Shown: one piece after another, positions 1 to 7,442 of the stretch
Position numbering within the stretch: position 1 is the stretch's first letter
Layout: each line of letters opens with the position of its first letter
Source of the DNA: Bacteroidaceae bacterium
Lineage (GTDB): Bacteria > Bacteroidota > Bacteroidia > Bacteroidales > Bacteroidaceae
NCBI GenBank assembly: GCA_017534705.1
Contig: JAFXVU010000120.1
Span: 1 to 33,954 of the forward strand
Reading direction: 5' to 3'
DNA length: 33,954 nt
Position numbers and translations under genes: made by a program
Notes under the pieces: generated by a model
The model's database searches: none
Told to the model about the DNA's origin: nothing
What the model saw: only the letters and a program-made list of their open reading frames with translations

Positions 1-150
1 AGTGGCACTTTTTCACATCGACACCACAAAAAAAGGGTTGAGGCCCTGTTTTTGCACCTATTTTGGGAGTACCTCAAAGCGGAGCTGGAAGAAGGGGAAA
101 ATGGGGACATCCAGTCTTTGGAAGACCCGATGAAATATTCAACTTATTGA
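1..150 (+). CDS. C-terminal 49 residues of an unrecognised protein (cut by window edge)
   Basis: An open frame runs from base 1 to a TGA at 148-150. The visible tail is hydrophilic and rich in charged residues, with a basic patch (HRHHKKR) followed by an amphipathic, probably helical stretch (ALFLHLFWEYLKAELEEGE) and a polar end. I do not recognise the family. The stop codon lies inside a perfect 14-bp palindrome (142-155, arms ACTTAT/ATAAGT). The gene is followed by an unusual repeat-bearing non-coding stretch, which is the only hint that it might belong to an accessory or formerly mobile module. Codon use is too short a sample to judge. It could also be a chance frame, but the amino-acid composition is protein-like. 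Confidence 0.5.
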   Translation, partial: SGTFSHRHHKKRVEALFLHLFWEYLKAELEEGENGDIQSLEDPMKYSTY

Positions 151-184
151 TAAGTAACAAGTTGTGTGTCTTGCATGGTTAAAA

Positions 185-208
185 AGTTATTTGGTTATTT
201 GGTTATTT
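185..208. repeat. Left array: three copies of GGTTATTT
   Basis: Three head-to-tail 8-mers are seen, the first as AGTTATTT and then two exact GGTTATTT. The unit is the reverse complement of the array at 311-350, so the two arrays can pair into a long stem around a spacer of about 100 bases. Confidence 0.85.
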
Positions 209-310
209 TCCAAATTTTTGGATTGGGGGATGTTGGGGGTTCTGGTCTTTTAGATTTTATATATTATATATAATATAATATAATAAGGTACGCACGGCTC
301 GGAAACAAAA

Positions 311-350
311 AAATAACCAAATAACCAAATAACCAAATAACCGAATAACC
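311..350. repeat. Right array: five copies of AAATAACC
   Basis: Five head-to-tail 8-mers: four exact AAATAACC and a last GAATAACC. They are inverted relative to 185-208. The array is iteron-like in unit length and regularity, and an AT-rich tract lies between the arrays. What it does is unknown. Confidence 0.85.
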
Positions 351-521
351 TTTTGGGGAAAACGAGGGCGTCAGCTTATAGGTTTTCTGCCGATTTTCAC
401 AGGCTGCACTATAGTCGATGAGCGGGGCTTTGTCATGTGTGCGTGTGAACCTTTGTCATGCACATGAGTAGGGCATTGTCAGCAACGGCACCCTACCCGT
501 TTCCCAAAGACAAGGAATGCC

Positions 522-534
522 GGAAACCGTTTCC
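522..534. promoter_or_regulatory. Operator-like palindrome GGAAAC-C-GTTTCC
   Basis: A 13-base palindrome with 6-bp arms sits about 30 bases upstream of the orphan -33 element. Further half-sites of the same kind flank it: CGTTTCC at 498-504 and GGAAACG at 553-559. The shape resembles LacI-family operators, but no binding protein can be assigned from sequence alone. Confidence 0.4.
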
Positions 535-562
535 AAAGAATGCAGATTGTTGGGAAACGAAT

Positions 563-593
563 TTTGATGCCTACAACAGACTCCGTAACTTTG
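563..593 (+). promoter_or_regulatory. Bacteroidota-type promoter with no obvious gene downstream
   Basis: TTTG (563-566), a 19-base spacer and TAACTTTG (586-593) match the Bacteroidota primary sigma consensus (TTTG / TAnnTTTG). Transcription would start near base 600 and run into the 3' end of the oppositely oriented gene at 661-963. Only a very short open frame without a normal start follows (about 595-649). Confidence 0.55.
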
Positions 594-660
594 CGCCGTC
601 AACGAACGGAAACGTGAATTGACAGCGATCTTTGAAAGTTTGGAACAATAGAGCCGATAG

Positions 661-963
661 TCATTCCACTACCTCGATATAGAAACTGAAGGGTCGGAAG
701 CCGTCGTTGCAACTGATCATTGCACTCATCGGGTTCTTCATCCATCCGTCGAAAAAGTTGCCCTCTCCCTTGGCCAACGACTCAACAAACTCACGCATCG
801 AACTCCATGCCGACAGGCACATCCCCTTGGGACGTTGACCGTCGATGGAAACCCATTGCTGCCCTTCTCTGACATCGCAGGTATGTTCAATGGGGTTCTC
901 GTATTTTGCCATCAAGTCCGTATAGACCGTCTGGCGAATGGCTGTGATTCTTACTTTATTCAT
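661..963 (-). CDS. TIGR04076-like small protein
   Basis: A 100-residue protein. It begins with a short beta-strand-like KVRITAIRQT segment, has a central CDVREGQQWVS segment and ends in MISCNDGFRPFSFYIEVVE. The pattern (start KVKITV, a mid-protein C...EG, a final C.DG.RPV.F.I) is that of the TIGR04076 family of small conserved proteins of unknown function. I chose the ATG at 961-963 because the family begins at this point; two upstream in-frame ATGs (988-993) would add ten unconserved residues. The gene lies directly downstream of tRNA-Ser on the same strand and could share its transcript. No catalytic role is established for the family. Confidence 0.7.
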   Translation of the reverse strand: MNKVRITAIRQTVYTDLMAKYENPIEHTCDVREGQQWVSIDGQRPKGMCLSAWSSMREFVESLAKGEGNFFDGWMKNPMSAMISCNDGFRPFSFYIEVVE

Positions 964-1067
964 GGGACAGGAAGGCATCAATGAAATCATCATTTTTTCA
1001 TCTCAAACCTTTGATTTTCAAACAAAAAAGGTGAACTTCGCAAAAAACGCAAAATCCACCCTATCAG

Positions 1068-1154
1068 CGGAAAGTGAGGGATTCGAACCCCCGGAACAGT
1101 TACCCGTTCACCGCATTTCGAGTGCGGCCCGATCGACCACTCCGGCAACTTTCC
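1068..1154 (-). tRNA. tRNA-Ser (anticodon CGA)
   Basis: On the minus strand the 87-base sequence folds with acceptor stem GGAAAGT/ACTTTCC, anticodon stem CCGCA/TGCGG around the loop CTCGAAA (anticodon CGA, codon UCG), a long variable arm typical of serine tRNAs, and the T-loop GGTTCGAATCC. The discriminator base is G, as expected for serine. CCA is not encoded. A perfect-looking 16-bp hairpin ends four bases before the mature 5' end. Confidence 0.95.
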
Positions 1155-1157
1155 TTG

Positions 1158-1193
1158 TAAAGGGTGGGCTTATATCGATAAGTCCACCCTTTA
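1158..1193 (-). other. 16-bp hairpin immediately before tRNA-Ser
   Basis: The arms 1158-1173 and 1178-1193 are complementary over 16 bp, with one G-T pair, around the 4-base loop 1174-1177. It is not followed by a T-run in either direction, so it is not a classical terminator. Its place four bases from the tRNA 5' end suggests a leader structure affecting RNase P processing, or a 3'-protecting hairpin for the RNA upstream. Confidence 0.7.
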
Positions 1194-1194
1194 G

Positions 1195-1478
1195 AAAAAA
1201 GCCGGGAGGAGATGTGATGAAACTCCGACGTGATAAGATTTGAGTATTTACCGCCCTTTGTAATCCACCGACCTTATGGTTTCCAGATGCCGAAACCCCA
1301 TGCTCGATGACATGGCGACTTCTGGGTTGTGGCCCGCCATTGGAACGGTAAAATCATCTCGGTTTCAGTGTATAATTTGATGAGTATCCCGATCGATCCT
1401 GTACCCCGGCTATATGTAAACTCGACTGTCTTTTTTGTCCGATTCTCTCACCAGAACAGACGGTCTTCGTTTTGTTCT
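1195..1478 (-). ncRNA. Candidate structured non-coding RNA (or long leader) upstream of tRNA-Ser
   Basis: A promoter (1485-1516) points into about 285 bases with no open frame. Reading the minus strand, nested complementary segments are visible. AGCCGGGG (1411-1404) pairs with TCCCGGCT (1207-1200). Inside it TTTACCG (around 1349-1343) pairs with CGGTAAA (1254-1248). Inside that ATGGCG pairs with CGCCAT (about 1340-1311). The outer stem is followed at once by a run of T (1200-1195), like an intrinsic terminator closing a folded RNA. I see none of the hallmark motifs of RNase P RNA, tmRNA, SRP RNA or a riboswitch I know. The alternative is that it is just the 5' leader of the tRNA transcript. 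Confidence 0.4.
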
Positions 1479-1484
1479 ACATCG

Positions 1485-1516
1485 CAAAGGTAGTGTATTG
1501 TCACCATACAAACAAG
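1485..1516 (-). promoter_or_regulatory. Promoter for the candidate RNA / tRNA-Ser
   Basis: On the minus strand TACCTTTG (1492-1485) is an exact -7 element. CTTG (1516-1513) lies 20 bases upstream as a near-consensus -33; TTTG at 1512-1509 gives a 16-base spacer. It is the only good promoter between degP and the tRNA. Confidence 0.55.
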
Positions 1517-1554
1517 GGATTTGATGATTTTTTTCACCAAATCCCTCATTTTTT
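1515..1554. terminator. Intrinsic terminator hairpin downstream of degP
   Basis: A 13-bp stem (1515-1527 with 1534-1546, one G-T pair) surrounds a T6 loop and is followed on the plus strand by TCATTTTTT. On the minus strand it follows degP by about 50 bases and is followed by TTGTTT, so it may end degP transcription. It overlaps the -33 region of the next minus-strand promoter. Confidence 0.55.
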
Positions 1555-1602
1555 AACATTTCACCCTTTGATTCGCTTAGGTGAATCGCATTGACAACCT
1601 AT

Positions 1603-3150
1603 TTAATCGCCAAGATAGATGGCAAATGACATGGCTCTTCCAGCGGGTGTCTTACCCCAAATCCACAATGTCTGCTCGTCGCTTGCCTGTGCTGATTTGA
1701 AGACTGACTCCATGTCGGCAGCCGACTTGATGTTTTGGTTGTTAGCCTTGAGGATGATGAAGCCGTCTGGCACACCAGCATCCTTCAGATAACCGCTCTT
1801 CAGGTTAGTCACCTGCACACCATAGGTGAGGTGGAGCGTCTTCTGCTGGCTTTCGGTCAGTTCCTTGAACTCTGCCCCAAGTGCATCCACCTTCTGGGTC
1901 TTGATGACGTTGGTGCTACCCTTGGCGTTGCGGAACGTGATGGTTGTGGTCTTCTCCTTCTTGTCGCGGATGTAGCCAATCTCAGCCTTGTCGCCAGGAT
2001 GATACTTGGTGGTTGCCTCCTGCAACTCTGACATCTTGGTGATTTTCTTGCCATCTACGGACACAATCACGTCACCACTCTTGATGCCTGCATCAGCTGC
2101 TGCACCATCATCGATGACTTCTGCCACATACACACCATCGACGGTGCCGAAGTCTGCTGAGAATTTCTCATCGTCATGCTTCTTCGCATCGATATAGTCG
2201 TGGAGAGTCATACCGCTGATGCCGATCATGGCACGCTGCACAGTTCCATACGCCTGCAGGTCGGTCACCACTTTCTTCATGATGGTCGTTGGAATGGCGA
2301 AACCATAGCCCGTGAAGGAGCCTGTCTGTGAGTAGAGCATGGCATTGATGCCCACCAGCTCACCACGTGTGTTCACCAATGCACCACCAGAGTTGCCTGC
2401 ATTGATGGCGGCGTCAGTCTGGATGAACGATTCAATGCCATTCTTGTGTGCACCGATATTGCGAGCTTTGGCAGACACGATACCAGCCGTCACGGTCGAG
2501 GTCAGGTTGAAGGGATTACCTACGGCCAACACCCATTCACCCACCTTCAGCTGATCAGAGTCGCCAATCACGATGGGCGACAAGTCGGTAGCGTCAATCT
2601 TCAACAACGCCAAATCTGTGTCAGCATCTGTGCCGATGACTTGTGCCTTGAACTCGCGGTTGTCATTCAGCGTGATGGTGATTTCATCAGCATCCTCCAC
2701 CACGTGGTTGTTCGTCACGATGAAACCATCAGCAGAAATGATCACACCTGAACCTGCAGCCTCACGCTTAGGCGTTTCCACCTGACGGCGCTGGGTGCCA
2801 CCACCGCCACGTCCGAAGAAGTCACCAAAGAAATCCTCGAATGGGTCACGGTACTCAATGGTCTGCTTACGACCTTTCTGCACCACCTTAATATACACTA
2901 CAGCGTTGCAGGCCTTCTCCGCAGCTTCAGTCAAATCGACAGGCTGGGCGGCAGGTGCTGCCACATTCGAAAGTTGCATCACGCTGCTTGCCGGTTCCTC
3001 CGCAGTCTTCTTGGACTCTGCAAGAGAAAGGGCAGGCAAAACTTTGTTCATAGAATTTTGGGAGATGGAGTAAGCAAACGCTCCTGTCAGTCCCGAAAGG
3101 AAAGCTACACCAATCAGTGCGCCATAGAATCTTTTAGTAGTTTGTTTCAT
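1603..3150 (-). CDS. degP: DegP/HtrA (Do-type) periplasmic serine protease
   Basis: A 515-residue protein that degrades or refolds misfolded envelope proteins. It has an N-terminal membrane-spanning signal segment (about residues 8-28), a low-complexity linker, a trypsin-like domain, then two PDZ domains (about 325-420 and 430-515). The catalytic triad is visible as His149 (TNNHVV), Asp179 (DTDLALLK) and Ser254 (GNSGGAL). A glycine/phenylalanine-rich stretch (FEDFFGDFFGRGGGG, about 104-118) matches the LA-loop position of the family. I start at the ATG at 3148-3150, just before the hydrophobic segment and downstream of a good promoter. An upstream in-frame ATG would add 21 residues that overlap that promoter. 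It is monocistronic and divergent from the phosphatase gene. Confidence 0.95.
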   Translation of the reverse strand: MKQTTKRFYGALIGVAFLSGLTGAFAYSISQNSMNKVLPALSLAESKKTAEEPASSVMQLSNVAAPAAQPVDLTEAAEKACNAVVYIKVVQKGRKQTIEYRDPFEDFFGDFFGRGGGGTQRRQVETPKREAAGSGVIISADGFIVTNNHVVEDADEITITLNDNREFKAQVIGTDADTDLALLKIDATDLSPIVIGDSDQLKVGEWVLAVGNPFNLTSTVTAGIVSAKARNIGAHKNGIESFIQTDAAINAGNSGGALVNTRGELVGINAMLYSQTGSFTGYGFAIPTTIMKKVVTDLQAYGTVQRAMIGISGMTLHDYIDAKKHDDEKFSADFGTVDGVYVAEVIDDGAAADAGIKSGDVIVSVDGKKITKMSELQEATTKYHPGDKAEIGYIRDKKEKTTTITFRNAKGSTNVIKTQKVDALGAEFKELTESQQKTLHLTYGVQVTNLKSGYLKDAGVPDGFIILKANNQNIKSAADMESVFKSAQASDEQTLWIWGKTPAGRAMSFAIYLGD

Positions 3151-3177
3151 TGTTCTCACTTTTTTGTCTTTTGGGCT

Positions 3178-3211
3178 GCAAAATAAGTACAATTTCACGT
3201 TATCACAAAAC
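3178..3211 (-). promoter_or_regulatory. degP promoter
   Basis: On the minus strand TTTTG (3210-3206) lies about 20 bases upstream of TATTTTGC (3185-3178), a near match to the TTTG / TAnnTTTG consensus. It gives a leader of roughly 25 bases before the chosen degP ATG. Confidence 0.5.
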
Positions 3212-3360
3212 ATTTTCTCCCGTTTTTTTCCTTTCGTTGAATTAGTTTAACAAATCCCCCAAAAGTGTTAACACCGATTAAGACTATTTCTTAATTTTTT
3301 CACACTCGATTAACAACAATAGTGAAATCTTTTATTGAATCAACTTTTTCTTACTAAAAA

Positions 3361-3392
3361 TTTGGTCATAACCTAACAAAACTCTATCTTTG
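3361..3392 (+). promoter_or_regulatory. Promoter of the histidine phosphatase gene
   Basis: TTTG (3361-3364), a 20-base spacer and TATCTTTG (3385-3392) are an exact consensus match. The implied leader is about 90 bases. The rest of the 337-bp gap between degP and this gene (3151-3487) is AT-rich with no other signal that I can support. Confidence 0.75.
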
Positions 3393-3487
3393 CACCACCA
3401 ACATAATCAACAAACCCAGAAATAGTACAACAATGCTTTGGGGATAAAAGAATTTTACTATCCTATTTAACAAAAGTACACATCACA

Positions 3488-4747
3488 ATGAAAAAGATTC
3501 TACAAGCACTCATCCTGTGGGTCTTCGCACTCACATCGTGGGCACAGGGCGTTTCTGCGCTCGAACAAGTCAAGGCTGACCTGAGAAAAGCCTATGGTCA
3601 GGACTATCCCTATTCCATGAAACCAACCACGCTGACGAAAGCGCCGAAGGGTTACAAGGTGTTCTACATCAGCCATTATGGTCGTCATGGTTCTCGCTAC
3701 TACTGGAACGACATGCTATATCGCGACCTCGACTCACTCCTCACCAAGGCTCACGCCAAGAATCAACTCACTCCCGAAGGCGAGGCTTTCCGCACCAAGT
3801 TCATGGCTGCAAAAACCGAACTAGCCACCAGCGTGAGCGAACTGAGCCAACTGGGATGGGAGCAGCACCAGTACATTGCCCGCACCATGTACAACAACTT
3901 CGAGGATTTGTTCAAGAAGGGCGGCGACATCTATGCCATCTCCTCGCTCACAGGGCGTTGTGTGCTCAGCATGGCTTCATTCTGCCAGGAACTGACCCAA
4001 TGCAATCCAAAACTTGAAATCCGTGAAGAGTCAGCACGCAAGGTGCTTGACGGTGTAAAGCCCGACGACCGCCAGAACCCCAATTATAAGAAATACCCCA
4101 AGTCAAGGCCTCGCTTTGAGGAGAACCGTTCACGTTTCCAGTATCAAGACAATTTGCATGAGAAGATTGTGTCGCGTGTTTTCACCAGCACAGAAGGTTT
4201 GCCTGGCAACATGAACATGATTGGCAGCAACCTCATCAACCTCTACACCTCTCTACCCAGCATCGGACACGATGGCATGATGGGCAACATCATCACCGAC
4301 GAAGAGATTGCCGCACGTTGGGAGCATGAGAATCTGGGCTCTTACACATGGGTATTTGAACCACGCTACGACATGATTCCTATCCTGCGCGACATCATCA
4401 AGAAAGCCGATGATGTCATCAACGGGAAGACCGTTCGCTTGGCTGACCTCCGCTTTGGTCACGACACCTGTCTGGGTCCCCTCACCATATTGATGGGCAT
4501 CAACGGCGCCGACATTGACCCCGAAGACCCCTACGAGGTGAAGAATTGCTACCAGAACTGGACGATGGGCAAGGCATCCAACATCCAAATCATCTTCTAT
4601 CGTGGAAAACCTGGACAGGACATCCTCATCAAGTGCATCCTCAACGGCCAGGAGGCCTCCCTTCCCCTACCCTCTGATCTCTATCCTTACTACCGCTGGA
4701 AGGACTTCAAAAAGTTCTATACAGACAGGTGCGATAGCGTACAATAG
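3488..4747 (+). CDS. Secreted histidine-type acid phosphatase
   Basis: A 419-residue protein of histidine phosphatase clade 2 (acid phosphatase / phytase / MINPP-like). A signal peptide ends around residues 19-20 (FALTSWAQ). The phosphate-binding RHG motif is at 66-70 (RHGSR, with His67 the expected phosphohistidine), and the distal acid motif is at His325-Asp326 (FGHDT). MINPP-type phytases usually carry HAE and phytases HD; this one has HD. It probably removes phosphate from organic phosphates, perhaps inositol phosphates, in the periplasm or at the surface; the substrate is inferred. It has its own promoter and a shared terminator, so it is monocistronic and convergent with the esterase gene. 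Confidence 0.85.
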   Translation: MKKILQALILWVFALTSWAQGVSALEQVKADLRKAYGQDYPYSMKPTTLTKAPKGYKVFYISHYGRHGSRYYWNDMLYRDLDSLLTKAHAKNQLTPEGEAFRTKFMAAKTELATSVSELSQLGWEQHQYIARTMYNNFEDLFKKGGDIYAISSLTGRCVLSMASFCQELTQCNPKLEIREESARKVLDGVKPDDRQNPNYKKYPKSRPRFEENRSRFQYQDNLHEKIVSRVFTSTEGLPGNMNMIGSNLINLYTSLPSIGHDGMMGNIITDEEIAARWEHENLGSYTWVFEPRYDMIPILRDIIKKADDVINGKTVRLADLRFGHDTCLGPLTILMGINGADIDPEDPYEVKNCYQNWTMGKASNIQIIFYRGKPGQDILIKCILNGQEASLPLPSDLYPYYRWKDFKKFYTDRCDSVQ

Positions 4748-4808
4748 CCTATTACACATTATATATATAATAGGAAATAATCAGGAGGTATAGGAACTGA
4801 TTGAATAT

Positions 4809-4851
4809 AAAAAAATGAGCTTGCGAGGTTTCGCAAGCTCAATTCTTTTTT
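4809..4851. terminator. Bidirectional intrinsic terminator
   Basis: A 10-bp perfect stem (4816-4825 / 4832-4841, core GAGCTTGCG/CGCAAGCTC) has a 6-base loop, T-run 4846-4851 on the plus strand and A-run 4809-4815, which is a T-run on the minus strand. It ends both the phosphatase gene (plus) and the esterase gene (minus). Its right side overlaps the esterase stop codon. Confidence 0.9.
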
Positions 4852-6109
4852 ACCACTTGATCCATTGCTTGGGATCGTATTTAGTTGGATAGTCATCAGG
4901 AGCGATGCGCACCACAGTGTTGGCTTCCTTGCCCAAAAGGAACTTGTCGATGAAAGCTTCCACCTCTGGATATTGCACCTCAGGAAGTTGACAATGACCA
5001 TGACCAGCCACGATGGAATAGCCGAAGCGATCAGCAATGCCAAAACGCTCCCACACTTTCTGTGCAGCATTGGCAGAAACGTACATGGAGGGGTCGCAAA
5101 GCCACTCATAATCAGGATTGCCCAGCAAAAGCACAGCACGTGGACAGCACATGGCAACGAGTTCATGACGATCGTGAGGCAATCTGTTCACTTTCTCCTC
5201 ACCAAAGTTTTCCTTCAGACTCTCCTTAAACCAATTATAGTCTGTCTTGTCGAGATTCTCGACATTGCCCAAAGTACGAGAGACACGCCATGAAGCAGCG
5301 CCGCCACCACCAGGTTCCTGTGCAATGGTGAGTGCGACACGTTCGTCGAAGGCTCCACAGAAAAGCGCCATCTTGCCAGCATAAGAACAACCTGTCACGC
5401 CAATGTGCGCCATGTCAATCTTCGTCACTTCAGGACCCAACTTCTGCAAGCCATCGAGCAAGCGGCTGAACCCCCATGCCCACTCGCTATAGGCACCATT
5501 TTCTTTCAGGTCTGGATAGAGACGGTCGAAAGCATAACTTCCACGTCCTGCTCCCCCACCTCGATTCATCTGGGAATAGCTATTGACCTGACGCTCATAA
5601 AATACCATCATAGCGATGTTGCGATCAGTAAACAGCTTACGTGGAAGTGCATTGTTGCTGGCTCCGATGATGAGCGGATAAGGTGCTGTACCTTCTTTGG
5701 GATAAAAGATCGGCGTGGAGAGTGTCAGCACTTGTCCATTGACGTGCACATCGACAATGAGCGTGTCGCCAGACATACGTGCATCGATGTCATCCATCGA
5801 GACTGTAGGCTTTGTACCGATTTCATAATGCTGAATCTGATGCGCAATCTCAGAACGACGCTGTTGCCACTGCTTCAGGTTCTTCGCTTCCTTCTTGCTG
5901 TCTGCAAAGACGAAGGGATTGGGAAGGGCGGCCATATCTGGCATCTGGTCAGCTGTACCATACTTGGGCTCAGCAAACTTTGCCCCTGTATTCTCGACAG
6001 AAAACACAAGTGGCATCTGATTCTTTTGCGCCATCAAAGTGGATGAACACATGAGCCCCATCAAAGAGAGGCTTCCCAACAAAAGGGAACTTTTCAATGT
6101 CTGTTTCAT
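4850..6109 (-). CDS. CE15-like glucuronoyl esterase / alpha-beta hydrolase, secreted
   Basis: A 419-residue protein with a signal peptide (cleavage near residues 26-28, TLMAQ) and an alpha/beta-hydrolase domain. The nucleophile motif is GCSYAGK with Ser242, followed by QEPGGGGAASWR with Glu265, and a late HGHC with His370/His372. These are the Ser-Glu-His positions and the W-R signature of carbohydrate esterase family 15, which cleaves esters between 4-O-methylglucuronic acid of xylan and lignin alcohols. The canonical motif is GCSRxGK; here the arginine that helps form the oxyanion hole is tyrosine, so specificity may differ. It lies 81 bases downstream of the LacI-family gene on the same strand, probably one transcript, and across from the KDG pathway genes, which fits uronate release. 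Confidence 0.75.
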   Translation of the reverse strand: MKQTLKSSLLLGSLSLMGLMCSSTLMAQKNQMPLVFSVENTGAKFAEPKYGTADQMPDMAALPNPFVFADSKKEAKNLKQWQQRRSEIAHQIQHYEIGTKPTVSMDDIDARMSGDTLIVDVHVNGQVLTLSTPIFYPKEGTAPYPLIIGASNNALPRKLFTDRNIAMMVFYERQVNSYSQMNRGGGAGRGSYAFDRLYPDLKENGAYSEWAWGFSRLLDGLQKLGPEVTKIDMAHIGVTGCSYAGKMALFCGAFDERVALTIAQEPGGGGAASWRVSRTLGNVENLDKTDYNWFKESLKENFGEEKVNRLPHDRHELVAMCCPRAVLLLGNPDYEWLCDPSMYVSANAAQKVWERFGIADRFGYSIVAGHGHCQLPEVQYPEVEAFIDKFLLGKEANTVVRIAPDDYPTKYDPKQWIKW

Positions 6110-6190
6110 AAAAGGTGATAGGTTAGATGATTATTTGTTTTTGGTTGATTATATAATTGATATTCTATCTATTAAGAAATTTTCATTAAA

Positions 6191-7261
6191 CTAATCCTTA
6201 TAGAAGTCAACATTCTCTTTCGTGAGCAGTTCGATGGACATGTAGTGGTCTCGTTTAATGTTCATTTTGAGCACACATGAGTTGAACATCGAGCGGAAGC
6301 AATCTAATCCTTGCGATTGCGGATGTTGGGCAATCAGGAAATCTGCAGAACCATTTTTGATGCATCGCACATTTGCATCGACGGCATCGTAACCCAACAG
6401 CGTGACATGAGGATGGTCTGGCATCTCGGCTCTCAGGAAATCTGCAATGATATGGATGGAGGAGTTGAAGCACAACGCATGACGTATCTCAGGATTCGCA
6501 GTAAAGAACTCACGCATGATTTCACGCATGCCCTGCTTATCATAAACATAGAGGTTGACATCCACAATCTCGATGTCAGGGTTATGCTCTTCCATGTATT
6601 TGCGGAAGCCCACCTCACGGTTCATCTGCTGGCGGCTTGCCACACGCCCCTCGCCCATCACCTTGAAGAGCGCCATCTGCTTGGTGTTGGCATCGGCAGC
6701 CAACGACATGATGCGTCCTGAGAAGGCACCACTCTGCAAAGAGTCCTGTCCGTAGAAAATACGATGGTTAAACTCCGGCCAGTTAGAGTCGAGCAAGGCA
6801 TAAGGAATCTCACGCTCGTCCAGCTGGGAGGTGAATTTCGCCATGATGTTATAATTGAAGATAGGACCGATGATGACCGTGTCGGGATTCGAGTCCAGCA
6901 GGCTCTGGCATTCAATTTTAAAGGATTCAGTATTGAAAGGGTCATAACGAAAGACCTTAAAGGAGATTTTGAAGTCGTTGAAACGGCGGACGCCATCTGT
7001 GAGGCCAGTCTCCACACGCGCCCAATAACTATCGACCTCATGCATGGGAAGGATGGCGGCAAACTGGTGCACGCTGTGAGAAGCGAGCGCCGACGCATAG
7101 TGGTTGGGAGTGTAATTGATTTCATCCAGCACTTTCTGCACCCGTTCCATGCTGATTGGCGAAACATTGCCACGACCATGAATGATACGGTCAACGGTGC
7201 CCACAGACACCCCTGCACTTTCCGCTATGTCCTTTATACGAATCTTGGACGTAATCTCCAT
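6191..7261 (-). CDS. LacI-family transcriptional regulator
   Basis: A 356-residue protein. The N-terminal LacI helix-turn-helix with hinge spans about residues 7-58 (IRIKDIAESAGVSVGTVDRIIHGRG ... NYTPN), followed by a periplasmic-binding-protein-like sugar sensor domain (about 65-345). The usual TVSR of the recognition helix is TVDR (Asp24), so it likely reads a non-standard operator. It is divergent from kdgK and upstream of the CE15-like esterase, so I infer it controls the KDG genes and itself in response to a uronate-derived ligand. No operator could be assigned with confidence in the 247-bp intergenic region. Confidence 0.9.
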   Translation of the reverse strand: MEITSKIRIKDIAESAGVSVGTVDRIIHGRGNVSPISMERVQKVLDEINYTPNHYASALASHSVHQFAAILPMHEVDSYWARVETGLTDGVRRFNDFKISFKVFRYDPFNTESFKIECQSLLDSNPDTVIIGPIFNYNIMAKFTSQLDEREIPYALLDSNWPEFNHRIFYGQDSLQSGAFSGRIMSLAADANTKQMALFKVMGEGRVASRQQMNREVGFRKYMEEHNPDIEIVDVNLYVYDKQGMREIMREFFTANPEIRHALCFNSSIHIIADFLRAEMPDHPHVTLLGYDAVDANVRCIKNGSADFLIAQHPQSQGLDCFRSMFNSCVLKMNIKRDHYMSIELLTKENVDFYKD

Positions 7262-7338
7262 ATTCTTTTACCTTATCAATACTTTTGAATCCTAAAATCG
7301 TTTACCCGCCGAAAGTACGGCATGATGGAAAAACCGTG

Positions 7339-7346
7339 CAAAGTTA
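7339..7346 (-). promoter_or_regulatory. -7 element of the LacI-family gene promoter
   Basis: The minus strand reads TAACTTTG, an exact -7 match, about 78 bases before the start codon. The -33 region (around 7366-7370) is AT-rich but lacks a clean TTTG, which leaves room for an activator. Confidence 0.5.
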
Positions 7347-7442
7347 ACGCTTTTTAATCATATATAAATTTAATTTGCACAAAATTTCGCCTCATTCTCG
7401 TTTTTTGCCAAGCAATAGTACGCTTTTCTCATAAAAAAATAT

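Larger units (their letters stand above)
151..660. other. 510-bp non-coding stretch with repeats and an orphan promoter
   Basis: No convincing gene is seen on either strand. It contains opposed arrays of an 8-bp repeat (185-208 and 311-350), a very AT-rich core between them (about 250-290), two G-runs near 225-240, a repeated CTTTGTCATG near 430 and 452, operator-like GTTTCC/GGAAAC repeats (498-558) and a promoter (563-593). The individual elements are listed separately. Confidence 0.6.

Noticed and set aside
185..350. Chromosomal origin of replication
   Set aside because: The AT-rich tract and iteron-like repeats are suggestive, but no DnaA-box cluster (TTATCCACA type) and no dnaA or dnaN nearby.
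1053..1190. TCCACCCT direct repeats flanking tRNA-Ser as integration sites
   Set aside because: Only eight shared bases and no integrase in the window.
938..1243. Plus-strand open frame of 101 codons
   Set aside because: It runs antisense through tRNA-Ser and its leader hairpin and has no family resemblance.
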